This document shows positions 1 to 7,950 of a stretch of DNA of 45,354 nucleotides, in pieces. The notes under the pieces were generated by a model. The model saw nothing but the letters and a program-made list of their open reading frames with translations, was not told the origin of the DNA and searched no databases. Origin of the DNA: Minisyncoccota bacterium. Its GTDB lineage: Bacteria > Verrucomicrobiota > Verrucomicrobiia > Methylacidiphilales > Verrucolacustridaceae. Both the position numbers and the translations under genes were made by a program. The stretch is from the NCBI GenBank assembly GCA_030054195.1, contig JASGCJ010000008.1, forward strand, positions 1 through 45,354, written 5' to 3'. Positions within the stretch are counted from its first letter, which is position 1, and each line of letters begins with the position of its first letter.

Positions 1-1360
1 TCAGCGTTCGGCGCTCTTTTTCAGGGCGACTCCGATACGGCACCTTTCCTGTTCCGCCACGCAATGCCTCCAACTCCTCGACCGCTTCATCATGTCGGGC
101 GCTGTTTTGACGAATGTCCAGTGCTGCCAAATGGAAACCAAATACTTCGACAAGCCGAATCATCGGATCCACTTCCGCAGCAGCCAGTCGACTGGCCCCT
201 ACCGCAATCAAGGAGCGCCGGATTACGCCCAAATCCAAAATAAGATCCTCGGGTTGGAGGTAACCGTATTTACCCTCTCCTGGTCTGGGTAAATAGTGCC
301 GCATCAGAAGTACCGCCTCCCGCCACGGCTCCTCCTGATAAACGCCCACCGCCCTCTGCTTTTCAGGAGACACTCTCTTTCTCCAATCCCCCAACCACTT
401 CTCTAACTCAGGCGGGATCCCGTGGTATTTACGACTTAACGTTAAATGTCCTGCCAACTTTTCCAGCGAGGAGGAGAGCAATCGGAGGGATGCATCGCGA
501 TACTCGCACAAGCTCAGCTTGGTTGTGTCAGGGGTAACTAAAGGATGCCCATCCCGATCGCCACCCACCCACGTTCCGAAACAGAGTGTCGGTCGTACTG
601 CCGGATGGACTGGCCCACCTTTCCCCAAGCCCGCAAGGATCCAGGCGTCCTGCAAACGCCGATCCGTCAGAGCAATCGAATCCGCCATCGATCCCGCCAA
701 ACAGTGAATCACCCCCTCTCGTTCCATATCCACTGTGGGGCGCTGAGTGCGCACTTCTTCCGTACGCCACCATCTTTCCAACACAACTTTTAGCTTATTT
801 CTTCGGTCTTTCTCGCCTGGATGCCTATCACCGTGCCCCGACCTCTCCATTAAGATCCCGTAAATCTCCTGCATGCACGCCAACACAGAGCGCCGTCGAG
901 CTTCTGTGGGGTGAGCCGTTAAAACTGGTTCTATCCGTAATGTGGGCAACTCTGCAGCCACCAGATCTGGATCGGCATTCTCGGTCTTCAATAAATGCAG
1001 CGCCTGCGCCCATGAACCAGGCTCGTGGGCCGGTCCGTTCATCGCTTCATTCATGCTGCGCATCGAAGCGGCCGAAGCCTCTTCCGCAACATTCAGCAGA
1101 CCAAAAGCAATCGAGTAAGCCCGAGTGACTTTTCCCTTCTCAATCTTCGCAAGTCTCTCTGTTTGGCCTCCCTGAAAAGGAAGTGCCCTCTCAATATTCT
1201 CCTCCCCAATATCGTGCAGCATTTCGCAGAACGACCCCATCAACCAATCCAGATCATTCTGCACTTTCGCAAAACCAAGCTTCAATCGCTTCGCATAAGG
1301 AAGCTTCACTTTACCCAGGTGAATCTTCTTTTTGGCTGTCGTACCTTTGCGATGTTTCAT
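1..1360 (-). CDS. ppc: Phosphoenolpyruvate carboxylase, N-terminal half (3' end outside window)
   Basis: The protein adds bicarbonate to phosphoenolpyruvate to make oxaloacetate, an anaplerotic cytosolic reaction. The frame opens with ATG at 1360 and stays open to the window edge, giving 453 codons. The family is usually about 900 residues, so roughly half is present. Seen directly: LTAHPTEARRRS, with the catalytic His at residue 150; GTWVGGDRDGHP at about 262-273, matching the family G-W-x-GGDRDG-x-P loop; and FGFHLAALDIRQNS further on, matching the conserved LDIRQ segment. The C-terminal catalytic loops and the aspartate feedback site would be beyond the window. The start lies 12 bases after the erpA stop, with an AAGG about 12 bases before it, which suggests translation from the same messenger. 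The family assignment is secure; the exact start is fairly sure. Confidence 0.95.
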   Translation of the reverse strand, partial: MKHRKGTTAKKKIHLGKVKLPYAKRLKLGFAKVQNDLDWLMGSFCEMLHDIGEENIERALPFQGGQTERLAKIEKGKVTRAYSIAFGLLNVAEEASAASMRSMNEAMNGPAHEPGSWAQALHLLKTENADPDLVAAELPTLRIEPVLTAHPTEARRRSVLACMQEIYGILMERSGHGDRHPGEKDRRNKLKVVLERWWRTEEVRTQRPTVDMEREGVIHCLAGSMADSIALTDRRLQDAWILAGLGKGGPVHPAVRPTLCFGTWVGGDRDGHPLVTPDTTKLSLCEYRDASLRLLSSSLEKLAGHLTLSRKYHGIPPELEKWLGDWRKRVSPEKQRAVGVYQEEPWREAVLLMRHYLPRPGEGKYGYLQPEDLILDLGVIRRSLIAVGASRLAAAEVDPMIRLVEVFGFHLAALDIRQNSARHDEAVEELEALRGGTGKVPYRSRPEKERRTL

Positions 1361-1372
1361 GGATGAACTGCC

Positions 1373-1750
1373 TTAAGTACTAAAGCTATCCCCACATGAG
1401 CAGGTAGCCCGTGCATTTGGATTGGTTACACGAAATCCACCCTTGAGCAGGTCCGTGCTGAAATCCACTTCTGACCCGCTAATGAAAACCGCGCTTTTTG
1501 GATCGACCGAAATCCTTACCCCTCGGCTCTCCACAAGAATATCCTTAGGACCAGCTCCCGGCACTAACTCCATTTGGTACTGCAAGCCACTGCAACCACC
1601 TCCCACAACCGAAACCTTGAGTGCCCCCTCCGAATACTCCTTCTTTTTCAATAAACCATGAAGATGAGACGCCGCGGCTTCGGAAAGCTTTACGAGCTTT
1701 TCTGAGCCTATCTTAGGTCCGCTCGATTCAATTCCCGTGGGGTGACTCAT
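1373..1750 (-). CDS. erpA: A-type iron-sulfur cluster carrier (HesB/IscA/ErpA family)
   Basis: A small cytosolic carrier that accepts Fe-S clusters from the assembly scaffold and passes them to apo-enzymes. From ATG at 1750 it is 125 residues, close to the family norm of 105-120. The three cluster-binding cysteines are visible: Cys53 in GGGCSGLQY, and Cys117 and Cys119 in CSCGDSF near the C-terminus. An in-frame GTG at 1816 would add 22 residues and overlap the end of nuoN by 23 bases. I prefer the ATG because the family core starts shortly after it and a GGAG lies upstream, though at a long 14-base spacing. The gene sits 43 bases after nuoN and 12 before ppc. Its place after complex I genes, whose NuoI carries two [4Fe-4S] clusters, hints that complex I is a client; that is inference. 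ErpA and IscA are hard to separate by eye, so the symbol is tentative. Confidence 0.9.
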   Translation of the reverse strand: MSHPTGIESSGPKIGSEKLVKLSEAAASHLHGLLKKKEYSEGALKVSVVGGGCSGLQYQMELVPGAGPKDILVESRGVRISVDPKSAVFISGSEVDFSTDLLKGGFRVTNPNARATCSCGDSFST

Positions 1751-1793
1751 ATTCTGTAAGATAACTCCAATCTTCCGTCCCAACCAGCTTCTC

Positions 1794-3251
1794 TTACTTG
1801 TCTTGGATAATTGCACTCACGCTCGGTGCTAAACTTCTCTCAACCAGACGAATCAAAGGTCTTGGCTGAAGCCCCAACAGAAGCTGGAGAAGTCCCGCTA
1901 CCAGCAAAATCCAAACAAGAAACCTTGGGAAGCGACAAATAGGAACCGAATCAGCTTCCCGCTCCCAATACATCGCCCGTATGGGGACAAGATAGAATCC
2001 CAGCCCCACCACAGCCATAATCACGCCCACAACTAAACCGGGTATTTCTCCAGCATTCCAGAGGGTCGAGAGAACAGACAATTTAGCGGAAAAGCCTAGT
2101 AACGGAGGTAACCCAGCCATCGATAAAAAGCAGAGCGTCAATCCTAAGGCCGTACCAGGGTCTTTTTGAGCCAACCCATCCAGATGACGAACATCTGCGT
2201 TTCCATAAATTCTCTCAACCTCTTGGATGGCGATGAAAACAGGAAGGCTCGCAAGAAGATACGCCCAAAGATAGCCCACCACAGTTCCCATCCCAGCTTC
2301 CCCAAGTGTTCCGAGCGCCAGAAGCATAATGCCCGCATGGGCGATTCCTGAATACGCCAGCAATCTTTTAAGATTTCGCTGAGGGAGTGCAGCAAGGGTT
2401 CCTAAGGTTACAGTGGCAATTCCCAGAGTCAGAAGAACAGGCCGAAACACAAGAGCCACCGAATCCAAGGCAAACGCACCAAATCCAAAAATTCGAACCA
2501 ATAAGACAAATCCAGCCGCCTTGGAGGCAACCGCCAAAAAAGCAGTGATGGAGGTCGGTGCCCCTTCGTAAACATCCGGTGCCCAAGCATGGAAAGGAAC
2601 CGCCGCAATTTTAAAAGCTAATCCCGTTACAATGAGGCCCACTGCAAGCAGGAGAGCAAGACTTGCGGGTCGGCCCGCTTGCTCGAGAAGAATTCGGGTA
2701 AATTCCGTTGTGCCAGCGGCTGCGTACAGCCATGCAATCCCCATCACAAGAAATCCGGTAGATAATCCACCCATCACAAGAAGCTTCATGCCTGCTTCCA
2801 GGCTTCGTACTTGGGTTCGTTGAAAAGCCACCAAGAGATAAAGAGAGATCGCAACAAGTTCGAGAGCCACAAAGATCGCCAAAAAGTCATGGGCACTAGC
2901 CAGCAAACACAATCCAGCAGTTGAAAAGAACGGGAGGGCCAGGAATTCAGACCGAACCGCCTCTTCCCTGCCCATCGGCGTTCGCACGGAAATCAGCGTC
3001 ACACCCACAAGACAAAGAACAAAAAAAGGTTTAAAGACAGACGATAGCCCGTCCGTCACAAAAAGATTTCCCCACGAGGACGGCATCGGTTGACCTGATT
3101 GCCAGATTGTTCCTGCCAACAAGACGCAACTCGTCACCAAGGCGATCCCAGGCAAAAGACTTCGTTTTCCCGGAGAAAGCAATGCATCCATGAGAATCAG
3201 GGCCACACCCGCCAAAACCAGAAGTACCTCAGGACAAATCCAAGGACTCAT
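1794..3251 (-). CDS. nuoN: NADH-quinone oxidoreductase subunit N
   Basis: An antiporter-like proton-channel subunit of the membrane arm of respiratory complex I. It is 485 residues, hydrophobic throughout, with about 14 membrane segments by eye, the usual size. Diagnostic sequence is AFKIAAVPFHAWAPDVYEG, holding the TM7 lysine seven residues before the His, followed by GAPTSITAFLAVASKAAGF with the TM8 lysine. The AYSGIAHAGIML stretch and the GLPPLLGFSAK motif of the second half-channel are also present. The ATG at 3251 overlaps the nuoM stop as ATGA, so translation is probably coupled. The TM7 lysine seen here is a useful contrast to the neighbouring NuoM, which lacks it. Confidence 0.96.
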   Translation of the reverse strand: MSPWICPEVLLVLAGVALILMDALLSPGKRSLLPGIALVTSCVLLAGTIWQSGQPMPSSWGNLFVTDGLSSVFKPFFVLCLVGVTLISVRTPMGREEAVRSEFLALPFFSTAGLCLLASAHDFLAIFVALELVAISLYLLVAFQRTQVRSLEAGMKLLVMGGLSTGFLVMGIAWLYAAAGTTEFTRILLEQAGRPASLALLLAVGLIVTGLAFKIAAVPFHAWAPDVYEGAPTSITAFLAVASKAAGFVLLVRIFGFGAFALDSVALVFRPVLLTLGIATVTLGTLAALPQRNLKRLLAYSGIAHAGIMLLALGTLGEAGMGTVVGYLWAYLLASLPVFIAIQEVERIYGNADVRHLDGLAQKDPGTALGLTLCFLSMAGLPPLLGFSAKLSVLSTLWNAGEIPGLVVGVIMAVVGLGFYLVPIRAMYWEREADSVPICRFPRFLVWILLVAGLLQLLLGLQPRPLIRLVERSLAPSVSAIIQDK

Positions 3252-4717
3252 GGCTGAATCAACCTTTCAAGGACAGGCCTAGCAGGGCCTAAAACGAGGT
3301 TGGGAATGAATCCAATCGCAAAAAGGAGGATTGTGAGCAATGCATAAGGCCAAACTTCCCTAGCACCCTGTAAGTCTGACGTCTGTTGTGCGGTCATGGC
3401 AGAAGAAACAGGACCCGAGGAAATGCTTCGTATCGCGCGAAGCATTGCCACAGAGGAAAGAACTACGCCCCATGCTGCGATCCCAACGAGGATCGGATGG
3501 GTCGACCAAGCCCCAAAAAAGATCATGATCTCACCCGCAAAATTGGCCATCCCAGGAAGACCAATCGAAGCCATTCCAGCAATCATGAGATAGAACCACA
3601 ACTTGGGAGCTTTCTTTGCCAAACCTCCCAAATCCTGCATCCAGGTCGTTCCTGTTCGATGTCCAATTTCCCCTGCAACAGCGAACCCAAGAGCCGCACT
3701 CAACCCATGCCCCACCATGAGCACCAGGGCACCTCCCAAACCTAAAACCGTGCCCCCAATCAGACCTAAGAACAGTGTCCCCATATGCATGGCACTTGAG
3801 AAACCAAGGAGCCACCGGAAATCCCTCTGCGCAAGTGAGGCCATGCCTAGATAAAGAATGTTCCCCGCAAGCATGAGTCCAACAACCCAACTGATCTCTT
3901 TCCACCCAAGGGGGGTCATGGACAACGCCAATCGCAAAAGCCCATACAACCCAAATTTTTTCAGAACTCCCGCGTGCAACATGGCAGCAGGTGCAGGGGC
4001 TGACGCGTACCCCCCGGGAGCCCAACTATGGAATGGAACCAAGGAAACAAGGGTTCCGAATCCAACTAGAAGAAGAGCCGCCAAAATCGTCTGATGCTTA
4101 ACGCCCAAGGGCTGGGCTCTCAACGTTTCAGTCAGCACTCGCCAATCCAAAGTTCTTGAAATTTCAGGAACAGCAAAGACCAAGCCCAACAAACCCAGTA
4201 AGAGCAGAAGACTCCCCAGCATAAGATAGATAGTCATTCTCCATGCAGCCCCCGTTCGATCCCCCTGCCCCCATATTCCAATGAGAAGGAAACTCGGAAT
4301 CAAAGCCACCTCGTGAAAAGAGAAGAAGTAGAACAGATCGACCGAAAGAAATGCTCCCAGACCGCCCAGACCTACCAGAAGAAGACAGATAAAGTACTCC
4401 TTAGACCTCTTCACCTCTCCTCGAGCGACCCCCATAGCCGCCAAAGTCACAACGAGTGTTAACCAAACAAGCGGCAGACTTAGACCATCACACCCAAGTC
4501 GAAACTGAATAGGAAATACTTCACGCAGGGTCGAAACCTCAGGTCCAAAGAGAATTTCTCCCTCCCTCAAAACAACTCCGGAAACAAGGAAAGCAGGAAT
4601 GAAATTCAGCAAAGATACGCCTAGCGCCGTTTTTCTTGGATCTGACCCTAAGGCAATCGCTACCACACCTAAAGTGGGTAAAAGCAAAAGCAGAGGTAAC
4701 GCCCAAGTTAGCGTCAT
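3248..4717 (-). CDS. nuoM: NADH-quinone oxidoreductase subunit M, without the usual TM7 lysine
   Basis: The second antiporter-like proton channel of complex I. I start it at ATG 4717, giving 489 residues. The ATG overlaps the nuoL stop as ATGA and has AAGGGG seven bases upstream. An upstream in-frame start at 4882 would add 55 non-membrane residues lying inside nuoL and is unlikely. Family signatures: HEVALIPSFLLIGIWG with the conserved TM5 glutamate, SWAPGGYASAPAPAAM, GVLKKFGLYGLLRL, SSAMHMG, GHGLSAALGF and GLPGMANFAGE. Oddly, the residue seven before the VPFHSW histidine is Leu223, where nearly all NuoM proteins, and the NuoL and NuoN encoded here, have the proton-path lysine (Lys234 in E. 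coli). Function as NuoM is secure from order and signatures; whether the channel pumps normally is open. Confidence 0.95.
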   Translation of the reverse strand: MTLTWALPLLLLLPTLGVVAIALGSDPRKTALGVSLLNFIPAFLVSGVVLREGEILFGPEVSTLREVFPIQFRLGCDGLSLPLVWLTLVVTLAAMGVARGEVKRSKEYFICLLLVGLGGLGAFLSVDLFYFFSFHEVALIPSFLLIGIWGQGDRTGAAWRMTIYLMLGSLLLLLGLLGLVFAVPEISRTLDWRVLTETLRAQPLGVKHQTILAALLLVGFGTLVSLVPFHSWAPGGYASAPAPAAMLHAGVLKKFGLYGLLRLALSMTPLGWKEISWVVGLMLAGNILYLGMASLAQRDFRWLLGFSSAMHMGTLFLGLIGGTVLGLGGALVLMVGHGLSAALGFAVAGEIGHRTGTTWMQDLGGLAKKAPKLWFYLMIAGMASIGLPGMANFAGEIMIFFGAWSTHPILVGIAAWGVVLSSVAMLRAIRSISSGPVSSAMTAQQTSDLQGAREVWPYALLTILLFAIGFIPNLVLGPARPVLERLIQP

Positions 4718-6522
4718 CGCAACGCCCCTTGCTTCCATAACCATCCTAGTAGGACCAAGACGCCGAGAATGAAAACAGTCGCATAAACTTGAACCTGCCC
4801 ACACTGCACAAGACGAAGCCCCTGCCCCGACGCCCTTGCCATCACGCCCGATCCCCTCACCAAAAAGCCCCGCACCACCCACCCCTCAAAAGCATCCGCA
4901 AGCCTTCCGAAGGAATCCTGTGTCGACACGAAAACCCTTTGATAAAACTCATCCACGTAAAACTTGTTGCGTAAGACCACAAAATTCAAAGGGTCTTGGG
5001 TCGCGCGACGGTAAAAGAAGTAAGCAGGAACAAACCCAGCTACTGCCAGCACAAGCGATAGCCAAAGTGTCCATGAGGCGTGTTCCGACGCATGGCTATA
5101 CCCCAGAAACTTTTCGACTGGCAGTAGCCCTCCGACTACGGAAAGCAGAGCGAGAACAGCCATCGGCGCGATCATGAAGAATGAGCCCTCATGAGCATGT
5201 CGGGCAGCCTCACTCTTCGGCTCCCCACAAAAGGCCACCAAGATCATCCGCAACATAAAGAAGGAGGTGAAAAACCCTGCCGCCATAGAAACTGCAGCCA
5301 AACCGGGAGAGTGAACCATTGCAGCAAAGATTGCGTCCTTACTCCAGAAACCCGAGACAGGCGGAATTCCGCACAGAGCGATGGTTCCGAGCAATAGAAC
5401 AAAAGCCGTAAAAGGCATCCTTTTCGCGAGACCCCCCATTTTCCAAATATCCTGCTCCTCGTGACATCCGTGAATGACGGATCCGGCTGCCAAAAATAGA
5501 AGGCACTTAAAAAAAGCGTGGGTCACAAGATGATACATCGCTGGCCCAGTCACTCCCAACCCTACGGCCATCACCATATAGGCGATTTCCGAAAGAGTAG
5601 AGTAAGCTAGAATTCTTTTAATATCGTTCTGCTGACATGCAATCAGAGCTGGCAAAAGAGTCATTACACCACCGACCCATGCAATCGTCGTCATTGTCAC
5701 TTGGCTCAACTCCAAAATCGGGAAAACTCGAATCAACATATAAACTCCGGCCACGACCATCGTCGCCGCGTGAAGGAGGGAGGAAACTGGCGTAGGACCC
5801 TCCATCGAGTCAGGGAGCCATACGTGAAGGGGGAATTGGGCAGACTTTCCTAAGCAACCACAAAACAGGCCCAACCCTACAGCAGTTACAGCCCAGCCTG
5901 GCGCAACTCCCGCAACACGAGCCGGCAAATCAGCAAAACCCACCGTTCCGAAGAGAGCCCATGCCCCCAAGATTCCAAGAATAAATCCAAAGTCACCCAC
6001 ACGGTTCACCAGGAAGGCTTTATTTGCCGCTGCCCCCGCGGCAGGTCTTTCAACCCAGAATCCGATAAGCAGATAAGAGCTTAGCCCCACAAGCTCCCAG
6101 AAAATGAACATCGAAACCAAATTGTCCGCCAAAACAATCCCCAGCATCGAAAACACGAAGAGCGACAACTCTGCAAAAAAACGACTTCGGCTTGGATCCT
6201 TTTCCAAGTATCCGATCGAGTAGATGTGGACAAGGAAAGCGACACCAGAAACGAGCGTAGCCATTCCCCGTGCCAAGGGATCCCCCATAAGGCCAAAGTT
6301 CGCCTTGAAACCCGCCCACTCAATCCACGGAAGCACAGGCGCGACAACTTCCCCAGATACCGAGCCGCTGAAAAGCATTCCTAAAGACCCCACAAAACTG
6401 CCCAAACAAGCGAAGGTGGATACGGCAACAGAGATTCGGGGAAACGGATGAAGAAAGACCCGGATGGAAACTGCCGCAAGAAGCGGAAGAAGCAAAATGA
6501 GATAAGGAAGGTATGCGATCAT
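4714..6522 (-). CDS. nuoL: NADH-quinone oxidoreductase subunit L
   Basis: The distal proton-pumping subunit of complex I, which also carries the long lateral helix along the membrane arm. It is 602 residues, a normal length. Clear signatures are NRVGDFGFILGILGA, GKSAQFPLHVWLPDSMEG with the TM7 lysine in place, PTPVSSLLHAATMVVAGVY, and CGIPPVSGFWSKDAIF. The C-terminal part contains LRNKFYVDEFYQRVFV, typical of the amphipathic lateral helix, and a last membrane segment ending in WLWKQGALR. The ATG at 6522 shares one base with the nuoK stop (TAATG), and the stop overlaps the nuoM start (ATGA). It is part of the nuoI-to-nuoN block and must be translated with its neighbours to build the membrane arm. 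Confidence 0.97.
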   Translation of the reverse strand: MIAYLPYLILLLPLLAAVSIRVFLHPFPRISVAVSTFACLGSFVGSLGMLFSGSVSGEVVAPVLPWIEWAGFKANFGLMGDPLARGMATLVSGVAFLVHIYSIGYLEKDPSRSRFFAELSLFVFSMLGIVLADNLVSMFIFWELVGLSSYLLIGFWVERPAAGAAANKAFLVNRVGDFGFILGILGAWALFGTVGFADLPARVAGVAPGWAVTAVGLGLFCGCLGKSAQFPLHVWLPDSMEGPTPVSSLLHAATMVVAGVYMLIRVFPILELSQVTMTTIAWVGGVMTLLPALIACQQNDIKRILAYSTLSEIAYMVMAVGLGVTGPAMYHLVTHAFFKCLLFLAAGSVIHGCHEEQDIWKMGGLAKRMPFTAFVLLLGTIALCGIPPVSGFWSKDAIFAAMVHSPGLAAVSMAAGFFTSFFMLRMILVAFCGEPKSEAARHAHEGSFFMIAPMAVLALLSVVGGLLPVEKFLGYSHASEHASWTLWLSLVLAVAGFVPAYFFYRRATQDPLNFVVLRNKFYVDEFYQRVFVSTQDSFGRLADAFEGWVVRGFLVRGSGVMARASGQGLRLVQCGQVQVYATVFILGVLVLLGWLWKQGALR

Positions 6523-6836
6523 TAGAAGCGGAGGGTGGCCAACTGATCGGCAGCCGTTGTTTTTTTGATTCTAAAAATTGCCACCAAGATAGCCAAACCC
6601 AGTGCAACCTCGGCCGCAGCCACGGTGATCACAAAAAAGACTGCGACTTGCGGATCGGGTAGTCCTTGAAATCTACCTACAGCCACTAAGGCAAGATTTG
6701 CCGCGTTCAGCAGAAGCTCGAGCGACATCATGATGATAAGCAAACTCCGACGCAAAATCACCCCTGCGAGTCCGATCAGGAAAAGTAAAGAACTGAGGGC
6801 CAGACAGTGGCCTAAGGTAATATCACCGAAAATCAT
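6522..6836 (-). CDS. nuoK: NADH-quinone oxidoreductase subunit K
   Basis: A small three-helix membrane subunit of complex I that links the quinone end to the antiporter subunits; it resembles MrpC. It is 104 residues, as expected. Both proton-path glutamates are present: Glu40 in MMSLELLLNAANLAL and Glu76 in AAAEVALGLAILVAIFR, matching Glu36 and Glu72 of the E. coli protein after a four-residue offset. The ATG at 6836 overlaps the nuoJ stop by four bases and has AAGGA nine bases upstream. The stop overlaps the nuoL start by one base. Confidence 0.96.
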   Translation of the reverse strand: MIFGDITLGHCLALSSLLFLIGLAGVILRRSLLIIMMSLELLLNAANLALVAVGRFQGLPDPQVAVFFVITVAAAEVALGLAILVAIFRIKKTTAADQLATLRF

Positions 6837-7339
6837 GATTCGGGATCCTTACGGCAAAGAACGACAACTCCCACGGTCGCCACCAAGAGTAAAACCCCTG
6901 TCGCCAGGAAAAGCGGGCTGTAGGAGGTAAAGAGCAGCTTCCCTAATTCTGCTGCCGAACCACCCCCCTTCCCTTGCCCCCAGTGCAACGTTTTCTGGGT
7001 AAATGGAAATAGAGGAACAATTTTAGTCAGTCCCAAGACCGCAACTCCACCCACTCCGAGCACTCCCACAATCTTCACCCAAGGTGGAGTCCGTCGGGCC
7101 TCCTCCTTCACATCCAACAGCATGATCACGAAAAGAAATAGAACCATCACCGCGCCCGCATAAACGATCACCTGCACGGCAGCCAGAAAAAAGGCTTCTA
7201 GGGTAATAAAGAGGGCCGCCTGGATCACCAGAGCTACAACCAGACACACCGCGTTGGTAACGGGATTTCGGAATGCAACGAGAGCGGATGCCGAAACAAC
7301 TAGTCCTACGGCCAAGATCCAAAAGAAGAGAGGTTCCAT
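6833..7339 (-). CDS. nuoJ: NADH-quinone oxidoreductase subunit J
   Basis: A membrane-arm subunit of complex I next to the quinone chamber, whose third helix undergoes conformational change in turnover. It is 168 residues with five membrane segments by eye. The hallmark VIVYAGAVMVLFLFVIMLL of helix 3 is intact, including its tyrosine. Segments 3 and 4 are joined by a hydrophilic stretch around LLDVKEEARRTPPWVK, and a low-complexity GQGKGGGSAAEL loop lies before the last helix. The ATG at 7339 follows the nuoI stop by 19 bases and has AAGGA about ten bases upstream. The end overlaps nuoK by four bases. Confidence 0.95.
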   Translation of the reverse strand: MEPLFFWILAVGLVVSASALVAFRNPVTNAVCLVVALVIQAALFITLEAFFLAAVQVIVYAGAVMVLFLFVIMLLDVKEEARRTPPWVKIVGVLGVGGVAVLGLTKIVPLFPFTQKTLHWGQGKGGGSAAELGKLLFTSYSPLFLATGVLLLVATVGVVVLCRKDPES

Positions 7340-7358
7340 CCGGGAAAGATCCTTGAGT

Positions 7359-7937
7359 CTACTTGCCGTGCCACTTCCGAATCGGACGATCCATCACACC
7401 ACCCAGCGCATAAAGTTCCTCTTTATGCCTCACCATTCCCGCTCGACTTGTCCCAACGAAAATTGGTTGCTCCTTGCGGAGGTAGATAGCCTCCTCAGGA
7501 CAAACCTCCTCACACATTCCGCAGTAAATGCAGCGCAACATATCGATATCAAATTCCCGCGGTTTTTTCTCCACGTTGGCGTTGACATCCGAGCCCGGAA
7601 TAAAGCCTGGAGTGATTCGAATGGCCCGCGGAGGACAGACAAATTCACAAAGCTGACAGGAAACGCACTTCTCCCTTCCAAACTGGTCTTTCACCAGAAC
7701 AGGAGCCCCACGATATCCATCCGGCATCGGCCACTTCTCTTCAGGATACTGCATCGTGAGCAATCCCGTTGCGCTCATATCCATCAGGGAACGCGGGCCT
7801 TTGGCTTTTTTCGGGAAAATCCTACCCACAATGGTCTCCAGCATATGCCGTAAAGTGATCAGCATTCCCCCGACGATCGAGGGTAAGTAGAGCTTCTCCC
7901 ACAAGTTCAAATCTGGACGAGGAACGACAATGGCCAT
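7359..7937 (-). CDS. nuoI: NADH-quinone oxidoreductase subunit I (two [4Fe-4S] ferredoxin)
   Basis: The ferredoxin-like subunit of complex I that carries clusters N6a and N6b toward N2 and quinone. From ATG 7937 it has 192 residues. Both CxxCxxCxxxCP motifs are seen: CVSCQLCEFVCP (Cys91, 94, 97, 101) and CIYCGMCEEVCP (Cys136, 139, 142, 146). The N-terminal LPSIVGGMLITLRHML matches the amphipathic membrane-contact helix. An in-frame ATG at 8030 would add 31 residues overlapping the phosphatase gene, and it lacks family support. No clear Shine-Dalgarno site precedes the chosen ATG, which is 13 bases after the phosphatase stop, so coupled translation is possible. nuoA-H, which usually precede nuoI, are absent from this side of the gene. 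Confidence 0.96.
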   Translation of the reverse strand: MAIVVPRPDLNLWEKLYLPSIVGGMLITLRHMLETIVGRIFPKKAKGPRSLMDMSATGLLTMQYPEEKWPMPDGYRGAPVLVKDQFGREKCVSCQLCEFVCPPRAIRITPGFIPGSDVNANVEKKPREFDIDMLRCIYCGMCEEVCPEEAIYLRKEQPIFVGTSRAGMVRHKEELYALGGVMDRPIRKWHGK

Positions 7938-7950
7938 AATGGAAGTTAGA

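Noticed and set aside
586-1128. Open frame of 180 codons on the plus strand
   Set aside because: It is antisense to ppc, whose frame is supported by catalytic motifs on the other strand; no recognisable family and strange composition.
1751-1816. GTG start for ErpA overlapping nuoN
   Set aside because: It adds 22 residues ahead of the family core; possible, but less likely than ATG 1750.
4718-4882. Longer N-terminus for NuoM
   Set aside because: The extra 55 residues are inside nuoL, are not membrane-like and match no NuoM. The ATGA overlap at 4717 is far more typical.
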